From assembly GCA_027488815.1 (NCBI GenBank), contig JAIYAX010000012.1, forward strand, positions 124,001 to 188,000: a stretch of 64,000 nt of DNA, in the 5' to 3' direction. This DNA is from Cytophagaceae bacterium (GTDB lineage: Bacteria > Bacteroidota > Bacteroidia > Cytophagales > JAIYAX01). Positions 1 through 8,323 of the stretch are shown one piece after another. The notes under the pieces were generated by a model. The model did no database searches. It saw nothing but the letters and a program-made list of their open reading frames with translations, and was not told where the DNA came from. The position numbers were made by a program, and so were the translations under genes. Numbering within the stretch: the stretch's first letter is position 1; the number at the start of each line of letters is the position of its first letter.

Positions 1-684
1 GTAACGACTTCATATCTGATCGATGATGAGAGTAATGAGGCAGATGATAAAGTAAAGGCAGCTCTTATCAAGGGATTAGAACCATTCAAAGACTCTAATC
101 CTCAGATACTGAGCTCTACTAAAGTGGGAGCAACGATTGCCGATGACATCAAGAACACCTCACGTACGGCGATCATTTTGTCCCTAATTGTTATCTTCCT
201 ATACATTTTGGTGCGTTTCAGAAGCTGGCAGTTTGGACTGGGGGCCTTAGTGGCATTGGCTCACGATGTGCTTGTTGTTCTTTCGTTTATAGCCATCGCA
301 AGGGCTATAGGTGTTGTATATGAAATTGACCAGGTATTTATCGCTGCAATGCTGACCGTAATAGGTTATTCCATCAATGATACGGTGGTGGTGTTTGACC
401 GTATTCGGGAAAACTTCGCCGAATATTCCAGGCATGATACCAAGTGGACTCTAAACACAGCCATCAATACAACCTTTAGCCGTACAGTAATCACTTCACT
501 GACCACTTTGCTGGTAGTTGTGGTATTGTTCTTTTTTGGTGGGGAGGTATTGGGTAACTTCTCGTTTTCCCTATTGATCGGAATTTTATTTGGTACGTAT
601 TCGTCCATTTTCATTGCTTCACCTGTGGTATATGATACTTACCTGAGGTTGGAGAAACGTAAGGAGAAGACTCAAAAAAAATAG
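1..684 (+). CDS. secDF: Protein translocase SecDF, C-terminal (SecF) part, 5' truncated
   Basis: The frame is open from base 1, so the gene begins outside the window; about 227 codons are visible. SecDF is an inner-membrane RND-type protein that uses the proton gradient to help pull secreted proteins through SecYEG. The visible part contains the SecF hallmark around SSTKVGATIADDI, followed by about five hydrophobic helices including the conserved stretch with GYSINDTVVVFDRIREN. The protein ends in a basic tail (KRKEKTQKK), as expected for a cytoplasmic C-terminus. In Bacteroidota SecD and SecF are usually fused, which is why I call it SecDF; the fusion itself cannot be seen here. A hairpin terminator follows directly. 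Confidence 0.95.
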   Translation, partial: VTTSYLIDDESNEADDKVKAALIKGLEPFKDSNPQILSSTKVGATIADDIKNTSRTAIILSLIVIFLYILVRFRSWQFGLGALVALAHDVLVVLSFIAIARAIGVVYEIDQVFIAAMLTVIGYSINDTVVVFDRIRENFAEYSRHDTKWTLNTAINTTFSRTVITSLTTLLVVVVLFFFGGEVLGNFSFSLLIGILFGTYSSIFIASPVVYDTYLRLEKRKEKTQKK

Positions 685-706
685 ATTAGAAAAGTAGATG
701 AAGTGT

Positions 707-737
707 AGTGCCGCCCGGAGGGCGGCACTGCTTATTT
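707..737 (+). terminator. Rho-independent terminator after secDF
   Basis: A perfect GC-rich stem (agtgccgccc pairing with gggcggcact, 707-716 with 720-729, loop gga) is followed by a T-rich tail. It starts 22 bases after the secDF stop codon. Confidence 0.85.
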
Positions 738-976
738 TAGGCTTTGCGTTTTTCATCTGGAAACAATTTACAACTTGTCATAAATAAAATCAGCCCCGGA
801 AGTACGGGGCCGATTTGCGTTGTAACCACTCCTGAGAGCGTTTTCACTTGTCCAGAAGGACTGTGGTGTGGCCTAGACACCACGAAACAAAGGTGGAACA
901 ACCCAGTAGGGCTTGCAATAATTTGTTTTCCCGATTCTCGGATGAATTTTTCTGTCAAAGGATTAGGAAAAGGCAC
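738..976. other. Intergenic stretch with several hairpins; possible structured RNA
   Basis: There is no convincing gene here: the open frames on both strands show no recognisable protein. There are instead several short inverted repeats. The strongest is around 789-815 (gccccg/cggggc, extended by aaatc/gattt with one mismatch). Another is gtggtgt/acaccac around 862-882, with weaker ones at gtcc/ggac near 850-862 and ccga/tcgg near 931-942. The stretch ends in a strong bidirectional terminator. It could be a small RNA gene (a 6S-like RNA was considered but not confirmed), or only a run of terminator-like hairpins between two genes. Confidence 0.3.
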
Positions 977-1012
977 AAAAAAGGCCTTCAGATCATCTGA
1001 AGGCCTTTTTTC
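977..1012. terminator. Bidirectional terminator between secDF region and photolyase gene
   Basis: A long perfect stem (aaggccttcaga with tctgaaggcctt, loop tca) is flanked by an A-run on the left and a T-run on the right, so it can act on both strands. It lies 36 bases beyond the stop codon of the - strand photolyase gene and also closes any + strand transcript from 738-976. Confidence 0.85.
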
Positions 1013-1047
1013 CAATAATCGCTAAGGGCGTTTTCTACAAAACTGTG

Positions 1048-2586
1048 TTATAAACTTTCTGCATCAGAGCGGTATTCTGCCGCTTGAGCAAGAATACTCT
1101 TTTGCTCCTCAGCAGTGAACCTGTCCCAACTACGGTAACCCATGCCGATGCGTGGATTCTTCTCCAAAAGTGTCCTGTGCCGCTGGTGAAAATCCCAATA
1201 CAAGCTATTGAAAGGGCAGGCATCTTTTCCGGTTCTTTTCTTCACATCATAAGCACAGTCTTTACAGTAGTTGCTCATTTTGTGGATGTAATTCCCGCTG
1301 CTGACATAGGGTTTTGTACCTACTATTCCACCATCGGCATATTGACTCATCCCTCTGGTATTGGTGATCTCAACCCACTCGATCGCATCGATGTAGATAC
1401 CCAGGTACCACTGATCTACTTCATCAGGATGAACCCCTAGCAGCAAGGCAAAGTTACCTGTGACCATCAGTCGCTGGATATGGTGAGCCCAGGCCTTTTC
1501 GAGTGATTGGTGAATGGTATTTTGTAGGCAATTCATCTTTGTATTACCCGTCCAGTACCAGTTGGGTAACCTTGCTTTATGATTGAAAAAATTCATTTGA
1601 GCAAAGCCGGGCATTTGCTCCCAGTAGATTCCTCTCATGTACTCCCGCCAACCCAGTATTTGCCGGATGAATCCCTCAGCCTGAGGCAAAGTGATGTCCT
1701 CAGGGTTTGAATGGTACGCCTTTTCAACTGCCTTGATAACTTCGAGAGGCTGGAGCATCTTGGAATTCAAAGCCAGCGATAGCCTGCTATGGAAAAGCGT
1801 AAGCTCACTGGAATGCATTGCATCTTCATAAACACCAAATTTTGGAAGCAGATGCAGCACAAAAAAATCAAGCATTTTCACTGCCTCTTCCCGACAAAGT
1901 GGCCATTTAAAATGTTGAGCATCCGTTTTTCCAAAGTGTTTTATCTGATGTCTGTTGATTCGTTCCATGATCTCTCGAAGGTCGTGATCGAAAACAAGAG
2001 GCTCTGGAACTGAAATGCCATCGGGCAAAGCTTTACGGTTTTCAGCATCAAAGTTCCAGCGGTCACCTTCCGGCTGAGACCCATTCATCAAAACCTGATA
2101 CTTCTTCCTCATGTACCTATAGAAAGGCTCCATCAAGTAGGTTTTACGTCCTGTAAAGAATTGGGAGAACTCCTTTGTCTCGATAAGAAAGTGCTCCGTA
2201 TCCCAGCATTTTACCTGATCCTTCCCCAGAGATTGAGCTAATCGGTTCAGCTCCTGTTTTAAACGGTATTCATCAGGACATTGGTATTCTAAGCGGGTAC
2301 AGTTCCATGTAGTTAATAAAAGTGGAATTGTCTCTTCAAGTGTTTTTTTGTTCAAAGGATGGTCCAGATTCAGGTGAACCACCTGATGTCCTTCGCTTTT
2401 GAGCCATTGAGCAAATTGCTCCATCGCTCCGAAAAAGAACAGGATTTTCTGAAGGTGATGTCTCACATAATCGGTTTCGGATCTGAGCTCTATCAGGACA
2501 TAGATCACCTCTTCTTCCTTTAGAGTATACCAGGAGTGTATTTTGTTTAGCTGATCACCCAGCACTAGCCTTAAGGTTTTTCCCAT
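1048..2586 (-). CDS. Iron-sulfur bacterial cryptochrome/photolyase (PhrB-like, deoxyribodipyrimidine photolyase-related)
   Basis: A 512-residue FAD protein of the FeS-BCP family, whose characterised member PhrB of Agrobacterium repairs (6-4) photoproducts with light. The N-terminus (LRLVLGDQLN) is the Rossmann-like antenna domain; the C-terminal helical half binds FAD. The four cysteines known to hold the [4Fe-4S] cluster in PhrB are all present with matching spacing: one in NCLQNT (about residue 353) and three in CKDC plus DACPF (about 443-460). The start is an ATG followed directly by the family N-terminus. It is transcribed divergently from the hydrolase at 2634. Whether it repairs (6-4) lesions or acts as a photoreceptor cannot be told from sequence alone. 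Confidence 0.93.
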   Translation of the reverse strand: MGKTLRLVLGDQLNKIHSWYTLKEEEVIYVLIELRSETDYVRHHLQKILFFFGAMEQFAQWLKSEGHQVVHLNLDHPLNKKTLEETIPLLLTTWNCTRLEYQCPDEYRLKQELNRLAQSLGKDQVKCWDTEHFLIETKEFSQFFTGRKTYLMEPFYRYMRKKYQVLMNGSQPEGDRWNFDAENRKALPDGISVPEPLVFDHDLREIMERINRHQIKHFGKTDAQHFKWPLCREEAVKMLDFFVLHLLPKFGVYEDAMHSSELTLFHSRLSLALNSKMLQPLEVIKAVEKAYHSNPEDITLPQAEGFIRQILGWREYMRGIYWEQMPGFAQMNFFNHKARLPNWYWTGNTKMNCLQNTIHQSLEKAWAHHIQRLMVTGNFALLLGVHPDEVDQWYLGIYIDAIEWVEITNTRGMSQYADGGIVGTKPYVSSGNYIHKMSNYCKDCAYDVKKRTGKDACPFNSLYWDFHQRHRTLLEKNPRIGMGYRSWDRFTAEEQKSILAQAAEYRSDAESL

Positions 2587-2633
2587 CTCTATGGAAACCC
2601 GAAGGAATATGCAGAAGTTTGCGCCACAGAAAA

Positions 2634-3476
2634 ATGAAGGATCAACTGTACCCCCTTTTTCGATATTGGATCACCCTGATGGCCTTATTGGGGTTTTTAA
2701 CCGGTTGTATGGAATCGAGGGTGCCACCGGATAAGCTAAGCCAACGGTATCCTGGGTTTAAGAGCCACCGGTTTATGCTCCCAATGGGAACCATGCATGC
2801 GATTACGTATGGAACGGTAGGCAAACCTTTGTTGCTGTGGATTCATGGCTCACCAGGTAGCTGGACCGCATGGAAAGGATTAATGCAAGACAGTGCTCTT
2901 TCAGGAGATTATTTTCACATCGCTGTAGACCGTCCCGGCTTTGGGTATTCTATGCAAGACAGCCCGGTTGCTTCCCTGAAGACACAATCAGAACTGCTCT
3001 ATGGACTTTTGGATAGTTTAAAATTTAAGGGCAACTATATAGGAATAGGGCACTCAATGGGCGGGCCTGTTTTAGCTCGTATGGCCATTGATCAGCCGGA
3101 TAGATTTAAAGCAATCATTCTGGTAGCGCCGGCCCTCGATCCAGATCTTGAAGTCATTCATTGGTACAATACTTTGGCCTCAAAAGCATGGTTTAACTGG
3201 TGGCTGCCAAAGGAAATGATCACCTCCAATGAAGAAATGATTCCATTAAAAGAGCAGCTGCAATTAATGAATAACCTATACGGCAGGATCAGTTGCAAGG
3301 TGCTGGTGCTACAAGGAATGAAAGACCAGTTGGTCAATCCTGAAAACGAACTATTTGCCCGAAAAAAGATGCTGAAAGTGCCTGTAGAAGTTTGGCTCGA
3401 TCCTAATGAAGGCCACCTGATTCCCTGGACTCAGCCCGCCCTCATCCGGCAGGCCATTTATCATGTACGTGACTAG
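2634..3476 (+). CDS. Alpha/beta hydrolase, predicted lipoprotein
   Basis: About 280 residues. The N-terminus is a lipoprotein signal (hydrophobic stretch ending LTGC), so the enzyme is probably membrane-anchored. Visible alpha/beta-hydrolase signatures are HGSPGSW (oxyanion region), GHSMGG with the nucleophile Ser, the acidic residue in GMKDQLV and the catalytic His in NEGHLIPW. I chose the ATG at 2634; an in-frame TTG at 2619 adds five residues but gives a less typical signal. The substrate is unknown. It is the first gene of a + strand run that continues into the DUF5916 gene about 70 bases on. Confidence 0.85.
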   Translation: MKDQLYPLFRYWITLMALLGFLTGCMESRVPPDKLSQRYPGFKSHRFMLPMGTMHAITYGTVGKPLLLWIHGSPGSWTAWKGLMQDSALSGDYFHIAVDRPGFGYSMQDSPVASLKTQSELLYGLLDSLKFKGNYIGIGHSMGGPVLARMAIDQPDRFKAIILVAPALDPDLEVIHWYNTLASKAWFNWWLPKEMITSNEEMIPLKEQLQLMNNLYGRISCKVLVLQGMKDQLVNPENELFARKKMLKVPVEVWLDPNEGHLIPWTQPALIRQAIYHVRD

Positions 3477-3545
3477 CGTTTATTGCAGGCTCTTCAACAA
3501 AAAGCGATTATTCTTGTTTCTCAAAAGTCCGGGCACCAGTACTTC

Positions 3546-5810
3546 ATGAACTTCAAGCAAAGCGGGATTCGCTTTATCATTATTTTATTCTCATTCTGTC
3601 CATTGCTCTCTTTTGCTTCAGTTCAATCGAAAGAGGGGACTGTTGAACCAAGAACAGTTGAGATCAAGCGTACCAAGGTAAACATGACAATGGACGGTAG
3701 GGCTTTGGAAGAAGCCTGGCAGTCAGCTGAATGGACAGGAGCATTCCATCAGAATTTTCCGTTTGACACTTCCCAGGCAGTCATTCAGACCAAAGTTGCT
3801 TTGTGCTTTGATGACAAGTTTGTCTACATCATGGCGATATGCTATGATCCTCAGCCCGGGCCGTATGTAGTGCAAACCCTGAGGCGAGATTTCCGCCCGG
3901 CATTCTCCGACTATTTCGGAGTATTTATCGACCCTGTGGGTGATTTGACCAATGGTTTTGCTTTCATGGTGAACCCTTATGGTGTCCAGTCTGAAGGATT
4001 ATTAACCTCTGGGGGAAGCTTTGGGCCTAATCTGGATTGGGATAATGTATGGTATGCTGAAACAGAGCGTAACGACAGTTCCTGGATTGTGGAGATGGCA
4101 TTGCCTTTCAGAACCCTTCGCTACCGAGAAGGCCAGTCTACCTGGAACATCAATTTCGGACGAAACAATCTCAAAACCAACGAGATATCCACCTGGATGC
4201 CTATCCCCCGCAATTTTGAGATTTCAGCACTCGCCTTTGCCGGTAAATTGCTTTGGGCGGAACAAGTGCCTCACCCCGGTAAGAACATTGCCTTGATTCC
4301 TTATGGAATTCACAGTGGCTCCATCAATCAGGCTCAGGGGACAGGTTTTAGCCAGAAGCCCGGTGCTGGTCTGGATGCAAAGATCGGTATCACCCCTACA
4401 CTCAATCTTGACTTAACTGTCAATCCGGATTTCGCACAAGTAGATGTAGATCGTCAAATCACCAATCTGTCAAGATTTAGCCTTTTCTTTCCGGAGCGCA
4501 GAGCCTTTTTTCTCGAGAACTCTGACTTGTTCTCCAATTTTGGTTTCTCCCGGATCAGACCCTTTTTTTCACGACGCATCGGGCTCGATGACGGCCGTAT
4601 CATTCCGATTTATGCAGGAGCCCGATTAAGTGGCAAAGTGGGGGAAAGTTTGCGTATCGGAGCGATGACCATGCAAACCGCTGAACAAACAGTCATATCA
4701 GGAAGTGACACCAGCACCACTCGTGGGCAAAACTATAGCGTGGCAGCTTTTCAGCGTGATGTCTGGGGTAATGGGTCCAATATCGCCATGATCTTTGTGA
4801 ACCGGCAGGCAATGGTGGCTTCCAACGATAAGTTCAATGAAGATGACTACAACCGAATTATTGGCATTGATTACAATCTGGCAAGCAGAGATAACCGCTT
4901 TAGAGGGAAGCTGTTCTACCATCAGTCATTCAGCCCAAAACAAAGCATTAACACCGAAGCTCATGCTTCCTGGCTTCGTTACCGAGACCGAAAACTTAGC
5001 CTGGAGTGGAACCATGAATATGTTGGGGAAAATTACAATGCTGAGGTTGGCTTTACACCACGCTTGTTTGTGTTTGATGCTGCCAGCGGTAAGAACAGAA
5101 GAATTGGTTATTGGAGGCTGGAACCGGACATAAATTATACTTTTTTCCCAGGGGTTGGAGGCATCAATAACATGGGCCCCGGACTTTACTACAATGCCTT
5201 CTTTAACACAGACCTTTCTGAAAACGAATGGACAGTGAATCCTTATTATTTCTTCAATTTTCAAAACTCAGCAGAGCTTAACTTCTTCTATCAGGAGCAA
5301 TTTACCCGTCTTCTTTTCCCTGCTGAGATCACAGGCTCAGAAAAGGAGCCCTTGCCTGAAGGAGGTTATCGCTACCGTAGTGCAGGATTTGAGTGGGTTT
5401 CAAACATTCGCAGGCCTTTGAATTATTCGTTTAGCGGAAATGCCGGGTCTTTTTTCAATGGAAACATTTATAGTCTGAGTGCAGAGATCAATTACCGGGC
5501 TCAACCCTGGGGTAATTTTGCACTCTCAGTTGACCACAACAGGGTCTACTTTCCCGAGAAGTTTGGCAATGCTGAACTGTACCTGATTTCTCCAAGGGTC
5601 GATCTTACTTTTCATCAAAACGTTTTTTTTAGTGGCATACTTCAATACAATAACCAGGTCTCAAACGTAAACACCAACCTTCGCCTGCAGTGGCGATTCA
5701 AGCCGATGTCAGATCTTTTTGCTGTTTACACCGACAATTACTTTTCAGAAACCTTCAGAGTCAGAAACCGATCCTTCACCATAAAACTGGTATATTGGCT
5801 CAACGTTTAA
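3546..5810 (+). CDS. DUF5916 outer-membrane protein with CBM9-like N-terminal domain
   Basis: About 754 residues from the ATG at 3546, which directly precedes a signal peptide (FIIILFSFCPLLSFA); an upstream in-frame TTG at 3483 is less likely. After the signal comes a carbohydrate-binding-9-like beta-sandwich (about residues 30-220, MDGRALEEAWQSAEWTG start). The rest is the DUF5916 region, with the conserved LTVNPDFAQVDVDRQ and FFPERRAFFLEN motifs, then alternating aromatic beta strands typical of an outer-membrane barrel. The family is common in Bacteroidota; its substrate is not known. The next gene starts 9 bases after the stop, suggesting co-transcription. Confidence 0.88.
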   Translation: MNFKQSGIRFIIILFSFCPLLSFASVQSKEGTVEPRTVEIKRTKVNMTMDGRALEEAWQSAEWTGAFHQNFPFDTSQAVIQTKVALCFDDKFVYIMAICYDPQPGPYVVQTLRRDFRPAFSDYFGVFIDPVGDLTNGFAFMVNPYGVQSEGLLTSGGSFGPNLDWDNVWYAETERNDSSWIVEMALPFRTLRYREGQSTWNINFGRNNLKTNEISTWMPIPRNFEISALAFAGKLLWAEQVPHPGKNIALIPYGIHSGSINQAQGTGFSQKPGAGLDAKIGITPTLNLDLTVNPDFAQVDVDRQITNLSRFSLFFPERRAFFLENSDLFSNFGFSRIRPFFSRRIGLDDGRIIPIYAGARLSGKVGESLRIGAMTMQTAEQTVISGSDTSTTRGQNYSVAAFQRDVWGNGSNIAMIFVNRQAMVASNDKFNEDDYNRIIGIDYNLASRDNRFRGKLFYHQSFSPKQSINTEAHASWLRYRDRKLSLEWNHEYVGENYNAEVGFTPRLFVFDAASGKNRRIGYWRLEPDINYTFFPGVGGINNMGPGLYYNAFFNTDLSENEWTVNPYYFFNFQNSAELNFFYQEQFTRLLFPAEITGSEKEPLPEGGYRYRSAGFEWVSNIRRPLNYSFSGNAGSFFNGNIYSLSAEINYRAQPWGNFALSVDHNRVYFPEKFGNAELYLISPRVDLTFHQNVFFSGILQYNNQVSNVNTNLRLQWRFKPMSDLFAVYTDNYFSETFRVRNRSFTIKLVYWLNV

Positions 5811-5819
5811 GCCCGTCAA

Positions 5820-6362
5820 ATGCAAAAACAGACTATTTTTCAAGCCCTCGACCGGGAAGACAAAGTGTTGGAGCACTACTTTGAGCGTTGGAAGACACTT
5901 GGGGATGTGCAGATGAAAAAGAGACTCCCAAATGAAGGCTGGACACTGATGCAGGCTGCAGCCCATCTTGTTCAGGCAGAAACAGCAGCATTACTGTATA
6001 TCCGAAAGAAATCAATGGCGGAAGACCTGCCGGATGCGGGTCTCAGCTCAGCATTCAGGCTATGGCTGGTGGAAGTGGTGCTGGCACTTCCTATCAAAAT
6101 GAAAGCCCCGGCGGTAGTGGCCGTTCCCCCTGAATATGAGCGGGTGGAGCAACTTATTGAAGATTGGAAACAAACCAGACGTCAAATCCGGCAGTTTGTA
6201 GAAGTACTCGATGATCATAAGCTGCACAAAACATTTTTTCGTCATCCTTATGCAGGCTTGTTAAGCCTCCGGCAAATGGCACAGTTTTTCATCAATCACC
6301 TGAGCCATCACCAGCGACAATTTGACAGACTTGAGGCTAAACTTTTAAGCACCACCAAATGA
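5820..6362 (+). CDS. DinB/YfiT-like metalloenzyme-fold protein
   Basis: A 180-residue predicted four-helix-bundle protein. The fold is suggested by the N-terminal helix, the tryptophan-containing segment NEGWTLMQAAAHLVQAE and the C-terminal histidine cluster FINHLSHHQRQFDRL. In the DinB superfamily three histidines bind a metal; here AAHLV, NHLSH and HHQRQ supply candidates. Some members are bacillithiol or mycothiol transferases, but the substrate here is unknown. The stop overlaps the start of the next gene (ATGA), so the two are translationally coupled. Confidence 0.75.
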   Translation: MQKQTIFQALDREDKVLEHYFERWKTLGDVQMKKRLPNEGWTLMQAAAHLVQAETAALLYIRKKSMAEDLPDAGLSSAFRLWLVEVVLALPIKMKAPAVVAVPPEYERVEQLIEDWKQTRRQIRQFVEVLDDHKLHKTFFRHPYAGLLSLRQMAQFFINHLSHHQRQFDRLEAKLLSTTK

Positions 6363-7093
6363 AAACCATGCGATTAAGATTTCTTTCGGTTATTTTAATT
6401 ACACTCGCTGCAAGCACCTCTTGCACTCAAGAAGAACTTGATCAGTTCCTCAGCCCGGGCCTCAGCCAATCTGAAGTCATCAGCGGCTTGAGGGAAGCAC
6501 TTAAAGTAGGGACCGATACTTCAGTTGGTAGGTTAAATGCTCTGAATGGATATTTTACCGATCAGGCAGTGAAGATTCTTTTACCTCCTGAGGCTCAGGT
6601 TATTCAGCAGTATGTAAGCATCGTTCCCGGTGGTCAGTTACTAATCGATGAAGTAGTGCTGAAGGTCAACAGAGCCGCAGAACAGGCTGCCTCGCAGGCT
6701 AAACCGATTTTTGTTAATGCCATCACTACCATTACCATTCAGGATGGATTTACTATTTTAAGAGGTGGCGATACTGCTGCTACAGAGTATCTCAGAGGCC
6801 GGACTATTGATTCTTTACAAGCCAGTTTTACCCCACCAATTACACAGGCACTTGGTACTCCGATTGTAGGAAATATTTCAGCGGAGAGCGCATATGCCAA
6901 CCTTGTAAACACCTTCAATCAGATCGCCCCATTTATCCAACAGCCCCAAATCACCCAAAATTCATTGGCGGCCCACACCACCCGCCGGGCGCTTGATGGG
7001 CTCTTTGTCAAAGTGGCTGATGAAGAGAAGAAAATCAGAAGAGATCCACTTCACAGGGTGACAGAAATACTCAAGAGAGTGTTCGGTGCCTAG
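6359..7093 (+). CDS. DUF4197 domain lipoprotein
   Basis: A 244-residue protein with a lipoprotein signal (LAASTSC) and the DUF4197 family pattern: GLSQSEVISGLREALKVGTD near the start, then PPEAQ, a central helical repeat, and ITIQDGFTILRGGDTAATEYLR. The domain is widespread in proteobacteria and Bacteroidota and has no assigned function. It overlaps the DinB gene by four bases and is probably the last gene of the run that starts at 2634. Confidence 0.85.
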   Translation: MKTMRLRFLSVILITLAASTSCTQEELDQFLSPGLSQSEVISGLREALKVGTDTSVGRLNALNGYFTDQAVKILLPPEAQVIQQYVSIVPGGQLLIDEVVLKVNRAAEQAASQAKPIFVNAITTITIQDGFTILRGGDTAATEYLRGRTIDSLQASFTPPITQALGTPIVGNISAESAYANLVNTFNQIAPFIQQPQITQNSLAAHTTRRALDGLFVKVADEEKKIRRDPLHRVTEILKRVFGA

Positions 7094-7104
7094 CGTTCTG
7101 CCAT

Positions 7105-7112
7105 TACATTTG
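7105..7112 (+). promoter_or_regulatory. Candidate Bacteroidota -7 box (TACATTTG)
   Basis: An exact match to the Bacteroidota -7 consensus TAnnTTTG, 24 bases before the start codon of the cytochrome gene at 7136. The -33 element is poor (no clear TTTG at the expected distance), so this is only a candidate. Confidence 0.45.
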
Positions 7113-7135
7113 CAACGATTTTACTAACTCCCTTC

Positions 7136-7804
7136 ATGTACACTGGTTTTTACCATACCCATAAACTTGCAGTTTTACTTTTTGTCCTGCTTTACCTGAT
7201 CAAAACGGTCCTTTTGGTGGCCAATCAACACGCTGCCTTAGAGAAGTTGAAAAAATTTACTCGTATTCCTGAGATGGTTATTTCAGGTTTGTTTTTACTT
7301 ACCGGAGGCTATTTGCTGGTCAAGTCAGCAGAAATCTCCACGCTGCAGATCATCAAACTGGTATTGGTGTTTAGTGCTATCCCGGTAGCGATTATTGGCT
7401 TTAAGAAAAACAATAAAATTTTAGCTGTCGTGTCATTGCTGCTCATCACAGGGGCTTATGGGCTAGCTGAAATCAATAAGAAGAGGGCAGGGAAGATCGC
7501 CATCCCGGAGGCTAGCCTGCCAGCGGAGGCACAGAACCCTGCTGCAGGAGAGGAGCCACAGGCTTATGTAGCTGTCGGAAAGATCGTCTACGAGCAAGCT
7601 TGTATATCTTGTCATGGCAAGAATGGAGATGCATGCCTCGCCGGAGCGAAAAACCTACAGGTAAGCAAACTTGATGATGCCGGAAAGATTGCCATCATTC
7701 GGAATGGTAAGAACACCATGCCCGCCTTTAAAAACCTGACGGACACTCAGGTTGAAGCACTTGTGGCTTATGTTAATACCCTCAAAGACAGGCTAAACAA
7801 ATAG
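7136..7804 (+). CDS. SirB-like membrane domain fused to a cytochrome c domain
   Basis: A 222-residue protein. Residues 1-125 form about four transmembrane helices resembling the SirB2 family (starts YTGFYHTHKLAVLLFVLLYLIK). A short linker rich in Ala, Glu and Pro follows. Residues about 145-222 are a class I c-type cytochrome with one haem-binding CISCHG motif and a distal Met in NTMPAFKNLTDTQVEALVAYV. The haem domain should therefore sit in the periplasm on a membrane anchor. It may carry electrons to a respiratory complex, but the partner is not shown here. A terminator follows closely. Confidence 0.82.
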   Translation: MYTGFYHTHKLAVLLFVLLYLIKTVLLVANQHAALEKLKKFTRIPEMVISGLFLLTGGYLLVKSAEISTLQIIKLVLVFSAIPVAIIGFKKNNKILAVVSLLLITGAYGLAEINKKRAGKIAIPEASLPAEAQNPAAGEEPQAYVAVGKIVYEQACISCHGKNGDACLAGAKNLQVSKLDDAGKIAIIRNGKNTMPAFKNLTDTQVEALVAYVNTLKDRLNK

Positions 7805-7816
7805 CCATGATAAATG

Positions 7817-7848
7817 AAAAGCCCCCTACATGGCAGGGGGCTTTAACA
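7817..7848 (+). terminator. Terminator after the cytochrome gene
   Basis: Hairpin aaagccccct/agggggcttt with loop acatggc, 13 bases after the stop codon. The T tail is short. Confidence 0.75.
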
Positions 7849-7933
7849 GATTGAAAACTAACTAAACCAACTAATCTCGTTTCAGTCTTGCAAATACTGT
7901 GCAGAACCAATTCAAAAACGAAAAATTCTTATT

Positions 7934-8188
7934 TTATTGTATTGAGCTCGTAATGAAATTCATTTTGGGCAACATAGAACCAAATATTCGTTCCAAAATC
8001 GAGCGATAAAGCGACTCATATTTTTCAAAGGCCCAGTCTCTAAGCTCATCCAGATCGTCCGGCAGAATAGCACGTACCGCCTTACGCATCTCTTTCTCAA
8101 ATAGATACGCCGAAAAACTCACTTTGTCGATCACCTGCTTATAGTAAGCAAGCATTTTTCTTCTTTGTGTTAACATGGCTTTTCTCAT
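7934..8188 (-). CDS. Small hypothetical helical protein
   Basis: About 84 residues from the ATG at 8188; an in-frame TTG at 8224 would add 12. The protein is basic at the N-terminus (MRKAMLTQRRKMLAYYK) and helical throughout, with an acidic middle (LPDDLDELRDWAFEKYE). There is no signal peptide and no known domain that I recognise. It stands alone between two + strand genes. The composition looks like a real protein rather than a shadow, as there is no gene on the other strand. Confidence 0.6.
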   Translation of the reverse strand: MRKAMLTQRRKMLAYYKQVIDKVSFSAYLFEKEMRKAVRAILPDDLDELRDWAFEKYESLYRSILERIFGSMLPKMNFITSSIQ

Positions 8189-8323
8189 GCTCGTGAACAA
8201 GTTTGAACCTTTATTACTTACCAAATTTTATACCACTTACGTAAAAAACGCTTGTAGTTTTCATGGGTTATCCACCAATTTGCCAAAGAATACTTTTCCC
8301 CAATCCTCAAAGCCGACCTTGTT

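Noticed and set aside
737-1025. Overlapping open frames on both strands (93 and 92 codons) in the secDF-photolyase gap
   Set aside because: They run through strong terminator hairpins and have no protein-like family pattern; the hairpins explain the sequence better.
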